NCBI GenBank assembly: GCA_003254925.1
Contig: QANZ01053660.1
Span: forward strand, 1 to 64,000
Direction of reading: 5' to 3'
DNA from: Chamaecrista fasciculata
Lineage: Eukaryota; Streptophyta; Magnoliopsida; Fabales; Fabaceae
Length of the DNA stretch: 64,000 nt
The translations under genes and the position numbers were made by a program. The notes below the pieces were generated by a model. That model searched no databases. It had not been told where the DNA came from and saw only the letters and a list, made by a program, of their open reading frames with translations. Of the stretch, positions 22,595 to 34,765 are shown piece by piece (within the stretch, counting starts at the first letter, position 1; each line of letters starts with the position of its first letter).

Positions 22595-25412
22595 TTTTTT
22601 TTTTCATAAAAAGGGAACTTCATTAAACAAGAACAAACCCAGGAAAACAAAGAGGATCAACCAACACCAATTTTGCGGGGGTGACTAGTCCCAACAAAGT
22701 CAATAAGAAAAATTACATTAAAAAAAGCAGGCATCATGTCAAAAACAACTAAATCAAAAGAATCCTGGGGAGAAGACTTTGCTAGGATGTCTGCACATTG
22801 GTTCCCTTCACGGTGAATATGTTGCAGTCTAAACTGCTGGAGGGCGCCACATTTTGACGTGCAAGAAGATATGATGCCACTATAATGGTGAGAGGAAGAT
22901 AAATTATCATTTTGAAGGAGCTCAATGGCATGGTAACAATCAGACTCAATAAGAAGATTATTAAAACCAGCTTGTAAAGCAAGATCAAGTCCAATATGAA
23001 TAACCCACAACTCAGCTAAGAGACTAGTCCCAACACCAAGACCTTTGTTGAAACCACTGCACTAGTTGCGAAAATAGTCCCTAAAAATACCACCAGCACT
23101 AATGGTACCATGAGAAGGATTTGAAGCCGTGCAGGAGCATGAACCATCAGTATTTAGTTTCCACCAATCCAGAGGGGGAGGAAGCCATTTGATTTGCGAA
23201 AAAGAAGAGGAGCAGGGAGCTGTCGGTTTTCCAGCGAGGAAGAACCATTCTAAAGCATCTTTACGGGCAGCATCAATGATAGAAGGAGGGGAGAAAGTGG
23301 TGCTATGAAAAACTTTAGCATTTCTAGCAAGCCAAATGTGCCACAAAGTGTAAATAAAGAGGGTGCCATGAGGGACACTTAGAGGGGTAATAGAGCTGTA
23401 AGAAGAATTAGCTTTCAACCATAACTTGAAATCAGCTAGCAAAAACATGAAGATGTTGATTAGATAAAGCCCAAACCCAAAGAGTCATAAAACACTCTTG
23501 AAAAATATGGGCGGAAGATTCAAGACATATCCCACAAAGTGAACACAAGTTCGAAATAGAAATGCCTCTTGACACCAGAAAATCATTTGTAGGTAAAGCT
23601 TTCCAGAAAAGTTTTCAAAGGAAAAAATTTTTTCTCACATGGCAAGGTGCCTTCCACACCCACTTACACGAGATGGCAAAGGAGTCGGGACTTGGAGATT
23701 TATCTTGAATGGCAAGAGTATAAGCCGATTTTAAATCAAACTTGCCATTCAAGTTAAAACGCCAAGCCCACTGATCCGGAACAGCAGAGTTGATATTACA
23801 AAGGATTGAAGAAACAGCCAAAATAATGTTAGGAGGGAACAACATAGAGCACAAGTTCCAATTCCAACTACCAAAGTGAACAGCGACATCTCTAACAGTA
23901 AGAGAATCCTCATTACTAAAAATAGGACCAGAAATCATACCCCTAATACTACCACAAGGGAGCCAGCTATCATGCCAGAACAGAGTGTTAACACCAGAAT
24001 TAATAATTTTACAAGCACCTTGGGACACAAGCTCCTTACCAACAAGTAAACATTTACCAATATGGGTGTTGTGACAGGTTTTGAGAGTAAGCCTATAGGA
24101 ACAAACTTTACTCCAAAGAGACGAATTCTGAGAAATAACCCTCCAAAAAAGTTTAGCAAGATAGGCTTTGTTTCTTTCAAAAGTCAGAGCAATACCAAGA
24201 CCACCCAAGACCCGACTAGAGCAAATGGTTGACCAATTAATCAGATGCAACTTATTGGCCCCTAAAGAGTCTTGCCATAAGAAATCCCTAAAGATTTTAT
24301 CAATTAAATCACTAATCTTCTTAGGAAAACACAAACATTGCATGAAATAGGTAATTAAAGGGGCACAAACTAAATTAATCAGGGTGACTTTCCCCCAAAA
24401 GACAGATTTTTTGACTTCCAGGGCTCCATTTTACTAACCACTTTGTCCACAATAGGTCTAAAATCAGAGATCCTATGGTTAATACCCAGTGGAAAGCCCA
24501 AATACTTACCCAAGGACGCCGAGGCTCTACAGCCAAGAGAGTTAACGACCAGATTCTTATCTGACAAGGGAGTGTTCTTAGAAAACCAAATGGAGGACTT
24601 ATCTCTATTGACCACCAAACCAAAACAATTAAGGAAGAGATTAAGAGCCCTATTGACAGCATTAATGCTCCTACGATCAGCCCTAGCAAAGATCAACACA
24701 TCATCAGCAACAAACAGATGGGAAAGGATGCAATTCCCTAACTTGAGAGGCTTCCAGTTATTGCCATCTACTTCCCTGTTAATAATATGAGAAAAAATTT
24801 TCATGCAAAGGATAAAAAGATAGGGAGAAATGGGATCACCCTGTCTAATGCCACAAGAGGGAGAAATGCTATCAGATAAGCCACCATTAATTAACAAAGT
24901 GTGCGAAACAGTGGAGATGCAGCTAGAAATCAGATTAAGGAAGTTAAAAAACCGAAGGGTGGAAATTAAAAAAATCCCAATTTACTTTATCATATGCCTT
25001 CTCAAGGTCAAGCTTTAGAACAAACCAACCAAATTTACCTTTATTGAGGGCCTTTAATTTAGAAACCGCCTCTTGAGCAATGATAACATTGTCAGAGGTT
25101 TTCTTATTAGGGAAAAAGCACCTTGATTTGGGGAGATGAGAGAGGGGAGAAAACTTTTAATCCTTTGGACCAAAATTTTTGAGACAATTTTATAAGATGT
25201 AGTACAAAGGCTAATAGGCCTAAAACTTTTTATCTTAGAAGGATTGTTGCACTTGGGAAGAAGACATACCAAAGTACGGTTCCACTCATGGGGGATAGTA
25301 TCATGCAGAAAAATGTTTTGAATGGAAAGAATAACATTGCTTTTTAACACACTCCCAATTTTTTTGAAAAAAAGCAGGTTGAAAACCATCTATACCCGCT
25401 GGTAAAGAATTG
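22595..25412 (-). mobile_element. 5'-truncated, decayed L1-type LINE with RNase H
   Basis: On the minus strand the element begins inside the reverse transcriptase at an AGIDGFQPAFF motif (about 25405). It continues through LVCLLPKCNNP, FRPISLCTTSYKIVSKIL (25330-25170), LDLEKAYDKVNWDFF (about 25005) and GIRQGDPISPYLF (about 24840). The catalytic F/Y-A-D-D appears as VADD near 24700. A zinc-binding RVT segment follows at 24340-23620, then an RNase H domain with LNTDGSC (about 23145) and IESDCYHAIELL (about 22930), and an oligo-A tail at 22595-22604. Frameshifts and stops break it, and the endonuclease half is absent, so it is dead. Flanks share only a weak 'aacaat' direct repeat. Confidence 0.9.
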
Positions 25413-26783
25413 TTGATTAAAATAATATGTATAAAAAAACATTCTTTTTTTAAAGAATTTTATCTTCATGACATTTCAACTCATCTAATTTTCATCAAAT
25501 CGTAAAATGTATTGGGGAGAGATATGTCCTTGTTATATATAAAAAAGACATTACTTAATTATGACTAACAATTAATTAAGAACAATATTAGGAAAAGATA
25601 AAATTTATTAAGTGTTTAATGATTGATCATGTTGGACTAGAGGTTAACATATCATCAATGTTTACTTTTTTATGATGAACATGCCATTATTAATTTTATA
25701 CAAATTGATAAGCGCTAGATTATTTAAAGCATTGATGATTGCGCAATAAGAAGATGACAATTTAGCATTTATGTATAATATATATAGACTTAATTTCAAA
25801 ATAGTCATTTTTTTTATATTGGTTATATACATTTTCATGAATTTTCACTTTTAGTCTCAAATTAGGGTGCAATTCGATTTTGATTGTTGAATGTTCCGAC
25901 TGGATAGTGAAATAATTCTAAAGAGTAATACATAGTTTCAAATTTACATTCAAACTTAAAATAAGAGAAATATAATCAACTTTGTTCGTTTAATCGTGAA
26001 ATGAGTCGCTTACCTCCGGAATCATATTTTATCTTATTTGTTGACGGCTCAAATTGAATAAAAAATGGTTAATTTAAAGTAAATAGTAATTCTAAACATG
26101 TCATATTCGAATTTAATATTAGATAGATATGACCATATTTAATTTTTTTTGGCTGAAATATGACCATATTTAATAGTTTAAGACGAAAAGTGAAAAATCA
26201 TGAAAATATGTAAAACTAATATGAAACAAATAAAATATTTAGGAAAAATTTTAAATTTTTCCTATACTGTTAGGACTATTGTGAGTATTTGACCTAAATT
26301 TTAAAATCTCAAAAATAAAAATGTTTTTGAGGAAGTATTATAGCATAGAGGGGAGGTTCCCCTACCTTTTGCTTCTAACTACCAAACAAATCCTAGCAAC
26401 CCTTAAAACTATATTTCAGTGACTCTTCTTTTAGTGGTGGTTATAAAAATATCAGTATCTTAAGTGTCGAAATTCGGAAACTCATTTAATTTAAATTGTT
26501 AACAATTCGAAATGAAAGACAATCTTTCTGCTATTTAGGTACTCCTTCAATAAATGTTTTTCAAGATTAATAGACAGTCTAAGGAAATAATTAATTCACC
26601 TTAAATAAAGAGGAATATGAGATAAGAAGATTAACTTATTCTTATTAACAATATTTAAAAAATGTTCTCTTAATTTTTTAAAATATAAGATATTTTGAAG
26701 AAAAAAATACTCTCCAACAAAATAAATATTCACGATGGGATAGAGTATCGTTTAGTTGTGGTAGCAAGTGTGATTGGTAGTGA
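25413..26783. other. AT-rich intergenic DNA, no gene seen
   Basis: A duplicated phrase 'atatgaccatatttaa' at about 26128-26175 and a poorly defined repeat are the only structure noted. Nothing coding. Confidence 0.6.
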
Positions 26784-26799
26784 AATCCAAAATAAATGG

Positions 26800-27026
26800 C
26801 CAGCAAAGATTGACCCAGTTAATAAAGAGTCAACTCATAACCCACAAGGTCGTGAGTTCGAATCCCGCTGCCGAAGTGAGGACCTTGTTGGTAGGCGATT
26901 TGTTAGTACCTCTATAAGCACTCATAGAGCTTTGAGGCCTGCTTTGGCCTTGGTGAGCCCGAGATGAATTGCTTGCTAGCACATAATAAATGGTGATTTG
27001 CGTGTATGAATTGCTTGCTAGCAAGC
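26800..27026 (+). mobile_element. tRNA-derived SINE, copy 2, with unusual tail
   Basis: The head carries the B-box-like GAGTTCGAATCCC and 'gctgccga' of the other two copies; the body stops at 'ggtgagcccgag'. Instead of the usual 'ggcccaactcac' end there is a tail built from copies of 'tgaattgcttgctagca'. A 16-base flank (26784-26799) is repeated with one mismatch at 27027-27042, so head and tail together appear to be the inserted unit. Confidence 0.75.
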
Positions 27027-27070
27027 AATCCAAAACAAATGGTGATGAATTGCTTGCTAGCACATAATAA
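26966..27070. repeat. Tandem repeat 'gaattgcttgctagca'
   Basis: Three units start at 26966, 27008 and 27047, each opening GAATTGCTTGCTAGCA; units 1 and 3 continue 'cataataa', unit 2 continues 'agcaatcc'. It overlaps the SINE tail and its downstream target copy. Confidence 0.8.
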
Positions 27071-27099
27071 AGACTGATTAATTAAAGCCACATCCTGCG

Positions 27100-29374
27100 T
27101 TTTATTTTTGGGCTAGGTTTTTTTGGTCAAAACATTGGGCCTAATCTCAAAGCCCATACATAGTCACTTTAAAGTTGAGGACAAAAAACAAAAATCGGGT
27201 CATGGCTTCTTCGTACTATATTTCTTAGGTCACTGGAAAATCCTGTGTTTCAGTCTTTCCGATTTGCGTGTCTCTCCACCATCGATCGTCGACGCCGGGA
27301 GTGGCGAGAGCTATTGCTCGGCATTCGTTTATTTTATTCACTGTGAGTCTTTTGTCTATCGACTTAGTTATCTTCTGCGTCTCATCAACACTGTATATAG
27401 AGTTATGCGCCGATCTCGACTCTCAAGTTTCTTCTTCTTTTTTTTTTTTTTTTTTTTNTTTTTTTTTTTTTTTTTTAATTTTGTTTTTCTGGGAAAGTTG
27501 ACGTCGGAGTTTGTAGTTGTGAGCAATGGGGGGATTTACCTGTTTCGTTTCTTATCTGTAGTAGTGTTGAGAAGTTTACAGAATATTGATAGTTTTTACA
27601 TTTTGTGTATTTCCGCAACTACTCATCTCGGGTTTTCCTTCTCTTTCTCTCTCTATTTCTCGGACTTCATCTTTTGGAGTTCGTTATTTCCCTGAGAATC
27701 GAGTTTTAGGTTCTTGTGGGAAGATTTATCGTTAGTTGATTTATCACTAGGACAATTGTGGTAGGGAGTTGTGCTGATTCTTGATGCCTTTCTAAGCTCT
27801 AAACCTACCGTTTAAACTGAACACGCGGATCCCCTGTTGTAAATTTTATGTGGGCTTCTTCCCATGTTCTAGTAAAATTGTTGACGCGAGGGAACGGGCA
27901 TCCTCATACTTGAACTTCTTGATGACATTGATGGATTTATGGGGTTGCATTGAGGTGTAACATAAATCATACCACTCGTGTAAATAGCTAAAGTGCTTAG
28001 TGCGTGAAGTTTGTTCTGCCAATACTCTTAGGGATATTAGTAGTAGCCAAATGACTCAAATTGTTCAAGAGTGGAATGTATATGGGAAGTAAAGATAGCA
28101 ATGTTGATTCAATTGCCTCTTTGGTCCTTGATTTTAGCAATTTACTGCAAGGCAGGATGGCATTGGAATTCAATAACAAGTGTGCTTTTGCCCCCTCTAT
28201 TTGATAAATGACTTGGATTACTTTATGGATCAAGTCACTATCTGCGTACAAGTGTTTAGACAACTATTCTTGTTTTTCAAGATTTTAAGGTTATAGTTAT
28301 CAATTTAGTCAAAGGCAAAAGGCGCCTTGACGTATCAAGCCCCTAAAACATCTTATGCAAGAGGCAATAGAAAGGTGCAACCTTGAGCAAACTAAGGTAT
28401 TATAATATGCAACATAATACTAGACATGTTATATGAACAACCATAGAGAGATGTAAGTTTGTTACAACCTTTACAATATAAATTAACATTCTAAGTTCTA
28501 ATATAATAAATTAATAATTATTAACTCATAAGTCACTATAATCATCAAAATCATTAAGGAATTAGAGTCATAAGTTACTATTCCAGGTTCTAATATTATA
28601 ATTAAGAATTATAGTCACAAGTTACTATTCTAGATTCTAATATATTAATTAAGGAATTAGAGTCATAAGTCAATATAATCATCCAAATTAACATTTGCTC
28701 TTTGCCGTAGGTCTGTTTACGTTTTCTGCAGTTTGTTTGTTTGTGCAATTGTGCGTGTGGGTCCCTTCTTTTGTTTTATATTTGTTAACAAATCCCTAAA
28801 TAACGGAACGTAATAATATATCATAATCCTATTGGGCTGGGATTATCCTATCAGAAACCTAAATAATAGAAATCACTTGGGCTCGATTGTCGTTTTCTTA
28901 TTTTTTCCAGCTGTCTTCCATTAGGTGCTTCAGGCGTTTGCCTATGGTGCCAACAAGGTGAGTGCCTCATTGAAACCAACGCCTCCGATGGTGTCTGAGG
29001 CGTTGGCCTCAAATGGCGTGAGTGTCTTTAATAATTCTGATAGTTATCATTGAATTTCCCTCACTTTGATGTTATAATTAATAATATATACATATACAGA
29101 TTATGGCATTTGGATCCTCTTCAATATTTGCACCTTATAGGGAGAGGTAGAGAGAGAAAGTGCACTAACACATAGATTCTATTTTATGGGGACCACAACC
29201 ATATTTTCCAATCTCTCTTAAATTGACACTCTCAATTTCTCAGGGATATTGAGAGAATCTGGATACAAACTCATGTGTATGAAATTGTTTAATACTTTGG
29301 GTTTCTAGATATGACTGATTTGTACTCTGAATTTATTCTCAGGTTGTAATAGGGGTGCTGTCATTTCCATAATC
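27100..29374 (+). promoter_or_regulatory. Promoter and 5' leader region of the KH-domain gene
   Basis: GC and CpG content rise at about 27250-27310, followed by CT-rich leader-like sequence to about 27700. A long T tract containing one N sits at 27436-27476. A good acceptor (ttattctcag) at 29333-29342 lies 32 bp before the start codon, so a 5' leader intron of about 1.5-2 kb is likely; its donor could not be chosen with confidence. No coding exon was found here. Confidence 0.5.
28490..28690. repeat. Tandem repeat in the leader intron of the KH gene
   Basis: About three diverged units of 60-70 bp share the order 'ggttctaatat...attaa', 'ttagagtcataagt' and 'actat'. The unit length varies slightly. 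It is AT-rich and non-coding. Confidence 0.6.
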
Positions 29375-32300
29375 ATGTCAGTTCCACTGACACCATCTAA
29401 GAGGCCAAATGATGGGAGCCTTGTAGAGCCAAATGGGAAAGGGAAGTGGCAGAAGACAGCAGGCAGTCATCTACCTAGTCAACCCTTGAAAGTTCCCCCT
29501 GGAAGTGTTGTCTTCCGTATACTTTGTCCTGCTTCTAAAATTGGTAGTGTTATTGGTAAAGGTGGCTGCATCATATCAGAAATTCGTCAAGAAAGTGGTG
29601 TTAAGGTCAAAATTGAAGATACTATTCCTGGATGTGATGAAAGAGTTATTACTATTACAGGTTCAGATAAAGAAAGTGAAGATACTGAGCAGAATAAGGA
29701 GGCTTGTAGTGAAGCGACAGATAATAAGGGGAAGGGTGATGAGACAAAAAATCATAGTGAAAATGATGAAGATAAAGATTCTGTTCTTGTTGAAGATTCA
29801 AATTGTGGGAAGGGAACTTCATCTGTTCAGAAGGCTCTATTACTTGTGTTTGAAAGGATGGTTGATGGAGAAGAGGAGACAACCGAAGGTGACGGAGAAG
29901 GTACCAAGTCTTCCTTCGTATTGAGGCTACTTGTCCTTTCTAATCAAGTTGGTTGCATTCTAGGAAAGGGTGGCAGTGTAATCAAGCAAATGTCAGCTGA
30001 CAGTGGGGCTCAGATTCGGATTCTTCCTAGAGACAAGCTTCCCTTGTGTGCTTCTGCTTCTGATGAGCTTGTTCAGGTAAATTTTGGTGATATTATCTAA
30101 CAATTAATGCCAGCATTGTCAATCACAATCATTGCATTATGCTGCTGCATCAGTTTGCATCAGTGTCAATCATGGACATGACCACATTGTATCAAATGAC
30201 TGTACAACGGTTATATTTTAACATATTTCAATTTTCAAGCTAGTTTAGACAGTTAAATTATATGTTGTAATGTAGCTGCTTATACTTTATTTATTTATTT
30301 TAAATGAAAATGAATTGATAACTGGGTGGAAAACAAAATTGGATGACAAGGAATTTTATACAAAAGAAAAAAGAACTAAAACAGTTGACAATCAATAAGC
30401 TGATCAGGTTGTGTCCGCCCATGATTTTTTTTTTCTAAACTAGTGCTGTGTTGCTTTTACAGTATATTTTTCATTTGAATGTCTGTTTACTCTCTTTGGA
30501 AAATCTAGAGTGACCCAAATATATTCGATGAGTGTACCACAACAAGTATCATGCCAACTAAACCTTTCCCCTACTTAACTCATTTAACAAGTCGCATACA
30601 ATATCACATTTCTGGTAAATGTGGTACCCTGCAAATTTGACCAAGATATCTGGAGGAAGATCTATGAAGTAGTATATAAATTGTTAAAGAAGCGATTGTA
30701 CAGGGGAAAAAAGAGGATCTTACATTTTTACAGAAGCAGGCTTTACTTGACTTTAAAAAACAGAGATTAAACCACTTGTAATTCTTGGTCATTGTACATC
30801 TGTGTTACCTTAACAATTTTAATTACCAAGTACAGATGTTTATGTTACTGAAACATAAAGGAAGACTTGCAAATGTTTTTCTCATACTACTGGCTGAAAA
30901 GATGCGCATTCCACTGAAATCTGTTAATATTTTGATTTGAAGTATCAATTTCCTAGTGGGAATTTGCGTTGGTTTAATGATATCTCAGTACTATATGTGT
31001 GTGTATACATATATAATTAGAAGTTGGCAGTGCACTACCATAGTCTGTGCTTTTTGTGCATATTTAGTGTTTCAGTTTGAGTACATAGTTGGTTGAAATA
31101 AAAGAAAAGGTTGTCATAACTTCCATTTTGGTTCATTAACCATAGTATTAATTTGAAGATCTTTGCATGATACATTCAACATAATTTCATTTATTCTTTG
31201 CTGCAGATCACTGGGGAAGCTGAAGTTGTGAAGAAAGCTCTTCAATCTGTTTCTCAACAGCTTTTGGAGAATCCACCTAGGGATCATGAATCTTTCTCAG
31301 GAAATGCTACTGGGCCATCTCATTCATTTAATCAGTTCCCACCACCCAACCGTTCCTTTGGTGCTCAAGGAGGGCCCTATACTACTGGGTCTCGTGATAT
31401 TTCTGACTTTCAATCTGCTCCTCCTATGCCACACAAATTTCATGAAGGTCCTATCCATGGTCGGATGAGGTCTTCACAAGAAATGCTGACTTTTCGTTTA
31501 TTGTGTCACGCTGAGAGGGTAGGAAGCATAATTGGTAAAGGTGGAGCAATCATAAAGACTGTACAGCAAGAGACTGCAAGTGAAATTAAGGTTATGGAAG
31601 GTGAATCTGATTCAGAGGATCGCATTATTGTTATATCTGGTCCAGCGGTATAGTTCAACTCTATGACTTTAGCTTCAGGTTTACTGGTGTTGAGCCAATT
31701 TTCTTGTTTCACTAATAATGCTTTGATAATTTCAGCATCCAGATGATAGGATATCTCCTGTGCAAGATGCAGTACTTCGAGTGCAAACTAGAATAGTCAG
31801 AGCTATACCTGATGCCAAAGAGCATAGTATGTTAGCTAGGATTCTTGTTTCCTCTAATCAAATAGGTTGTCTCCTTGGCAAGGGTGGTTCCATCATAACT
31901 GAAATGAGGAAGTTATCTGGGGCCCATATTCGTATTTTAGGAAAGGATCAGGTTCCAAAGTGTGCTTCAGAAGATGAAGAAGTGGTTCAGGTGTTTGTTT
32001 TTAGCAAGTCTCTATTTCTGTATACATCAGACCTTCCTTTATTTCACATGTTATATCATTTATTGAATTTAATTTGGTTAAGTTAAACTAGCCTCTCCTG
32101 GATTTCGGGAATGAGGTGGATCTCCTGAATTTTCAAGCCTGCCGTAATTTGCGGCAGTGTAATGAAATAGGAAAATTTTCTCTTAGTCATCTTGGTTGTC
32201 AAAATAGACAGTTGGAATGACCTGCTAAAAATTATATTTGCATATTTTATTCTTTTCTATTAAAAATATACATTTACACCTTTTGTCAATTCACAATTGT

Positions 32301-34765
32301 ATTTAATTTGATTACCGACTTTCATGCTTCACTTGGTTACTCGTTTTGTTTTCTTTTTCTGGCAGATAAGTGGAGAATTTGAGACAGTCCAGGATGCTCT
32401 TTTGCAAATAACCACTAGATTACGACATCATTTTTTCCGTGATGCATTTCCATCTATCAACTATCCTTCAAATCCTGCATTTCTTGATCATCCTCCCTAC
32501 CCACCTTACATGGGAAGAAGGGAACTTTCACCTCCTGGAATGTATTCTAATCTAGGTCCTCCATTTCACAAGTTTGATGCTATTGGCGGAGCTCCTCCTC
32601 ATGGTGGCTTTCCCCATGATGATCATCCTCCTTTTATGCATAACTTACCAAGACCTGGTGTTCCTCCCCACCTAACTGAAAGGAGGCCTTGGGGTCCTCA
32701 GGTATGGGACTATTGTTAACTCTGTTCTCTGCTAATTGTGGCTTTCCACTTCCTTTGCAGCATACTTGCATGCCATATAGGTATCTTCTGTTTTTCACTA
32801 GTGGGATGTAGAAACCAGTTTTTGAAAATTGAACTGTTAATGAGTCAGGATAGCAGCATTCCCGCAGAGGTTCAGTGGGGATCAAAATCAATATATTATT
32901 TTTAAATTATACATCTCATAAAAATATATATATTTTTAATTCTGGGTGATGTGTACTATGAAATTTGAAATTATTACTTGATTAAAGTTTTTTTTTTCAG
33001 TTATGTATTATCCATTTTCTTTTGGACAATACAACAACAACAACCAAAGCCTTATCCCACTAGGTGGGGTCGGCTATATGAATCAACTGACACCAACGTG
33101 TTCTATCCTTACACATGTCAACCGTAAGGTTATTGATAGCTAGATCTTTTCGGACAATGCTTGCGTGAAATTCTTAAGTTTTTGCTATTAGATTCTCCAA
33201 TAAAAAACTTGAAATGTGGAAGATCTTCTATGAAGGATCCAGCTGTTTAATACTTAGTAAGAGAGAATCTCTGCTTTTTTATTAGAGAAATTTATGGCAA
33301 ACACCTTGAAACTATACTAAAGTTTCATCATTTTCTTTTGATTTCCATTTACTTCTAAATAAATAAATCAGAAAAAAAGATGGAGAACATTTTTAATTTT
33401 GAAACGTTTAGTTGTATTTTATATTCAAGCGCAGTTCAACCTCTGTTGGGGACATTTTTTTTTAAAAAAAAATCGAGCAGCATGCATCAGTGAGAGCCCG
33501 ATAAAGGCATTTCATGCAGTTCATGTTCCTTAAGCTAACTTAGATCGACTTCTTGGTGGTTGATTGTTTATTTAAGGGAATTTTGGTTGTTTCTATTGAG
33601 CATACTTTATTAGAAGACTAGAGGAAGATTCGACAAAAAATGTGGATAAATTCTTCATTATTCTATCCAACCTCAATTGTCTACCTGCTTATCCAACATG
33701 GAATTTTTGAAGTAACATGTTCTTCAGTTGAGAGAAGCCATTATACATTGGGGCTCATTTTGCCAAACTACGACGTCTTACTATTTGATTTAATGAAGTG
33801 AACATCTGGTTTTTAGGGTCTACATGAAGGTGGCAGACCCTTGGGCTTGCCAGAATTTGCAGGAGGCCCTCCTAGAAGAATTTCAGGATTTCCAGGGTGT
33901 GTCCATTATTGTTTTTCTTTGTTGCTATTTTTAAAATCTTTTCTTATTATTCTAGTTTTTCAATAGTAACTGTTAGTATTTATGTAGAGCTGGCCAACAA
34001 CCAATTATCACAAGCACCACTGTTGAAGTAGTTGTACCTCGAAATCTAGTGCCTGTGATATATGGGGTAGATGGTGAATGTCTGAAACAAATACGCCAGG
34101 TAAGTCATATATATATCTATGTTTGATATCTTATTTTGATGGACATAGAAATAACCATTGGATGCTGAACCTTCTTTGTGTGGCAATCTATGGTATTCAT
34201 TTGTAGTGTTTATCTAGCAGTTACTATTGGGTGTTTTTTCTTCTGTCCTTAATTTTCCTCCTATGTTTGAAGCCACACCAACGTACATTACTGCATCAGT
34301 ACTCCTTCATGCTCATGCCCATTGACTTAGACACACTAGGAACTTCCTTTTTTCAGCATCTATGTAGTGAATGCGTTGATTTGCATTAATGTAAGCAATT
34401 GTATTTTCCTCTTCCTGTTATATGTCTTGGTAATTTGGTTTTTTTCTTTTGAAAATTTTCCTTACACTCACACGAAGGAATAAGTGGAGGATACTTTCTG
34501 TTATTTATTGACTGGAAAACTAGATTGTTGGATGGTTTCTAGAGATTCCTATATGTTTGTTGATGAATTGTTCTAAAATTCTGGATGACTACAATATTTA
34601 CAGTATAACCTGTGCTTCCAGATCTCTGATGCTAAAATCACTATCACTGATCCAAAACCTGGTGCTGTGGAAACTGCTATTATAATTTCTGGAACCCCTG
34701 AGCAGACTCATGCTGCACAGAGTCTTATTCAAGCTTTTGTCATGAGTGAGAGCGAGTCTGGTTGA
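29375..34765 (+). CDS. Five-KH-domain RNA-binding protein (PCBP/HEN4/RCF3-like)
   Basis: Seven exons: 29375-30076, 31207-31647, 31736-31990, 32366-32701, 33817-33896, 33988-34099 and 34622-34765. All introns are GT-AG, phases agree, and the product is 689 residues. Four classical KH domains carry a GKGG loop at residues 61-64, 197-200, 344-347 and 429-432; a fifth at about 612-680 has GVDG. An acidic linker separates KH1 from KH2, and a proline/histidine/glycine-rich low-complexity stretch (about 490-600) separates KH4 from KH5. There is no signal peptide or membrane segment. Plant proteins of this poly(C)-binding-like family act in the nucleus on pre-mRNA processing; the exact targets of this member cannot be read from sequence. 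The start MSVPLTPSKRPNDG fits the beginning I recall for a HEN4-like subgroup. The gene is convergent with the AAP gene, 1.8 kb away. Confidence 0.95.
33031..33145 (-). mobile_element. Short 5'-truncated RTE-type LINE 3' end in an intron
   Basis: The phrase 'acaacaacaacaacc' followed by 'cttatcccactaggtgggg' and 'tcggctatatgaatc' is the familiar 3' terminus of plant RTE-like LINEs, here on the minus strand. Flanking repeats CTTTTGGACAAT (ending 33030) and CTTTTCGGACAAT (33146-33158) look like a slightly mutated target duplication. It lies in intron 4 of the KH gene and does not touch its splice sites. Confidence 0.7.

Noticed and set aside
22580..25425. Clear target duplication for the minus-strand LINE
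   Set aside because: Only a 6-base 'aacaat' match is found between flanks, too short in AT-rich DNA to count as proof.
27123..27695. 190-codon ORF across the T tract
   Set aside because: Poly-phenylalanine from a T run with an N, in a probable 5' leader; no domain.
31286..31468. Overlapping ORFs inside KH gene exons (also 29505-29924, 29655-29882)
   Set aside because: Out-of-frame shadows of real coding exons.
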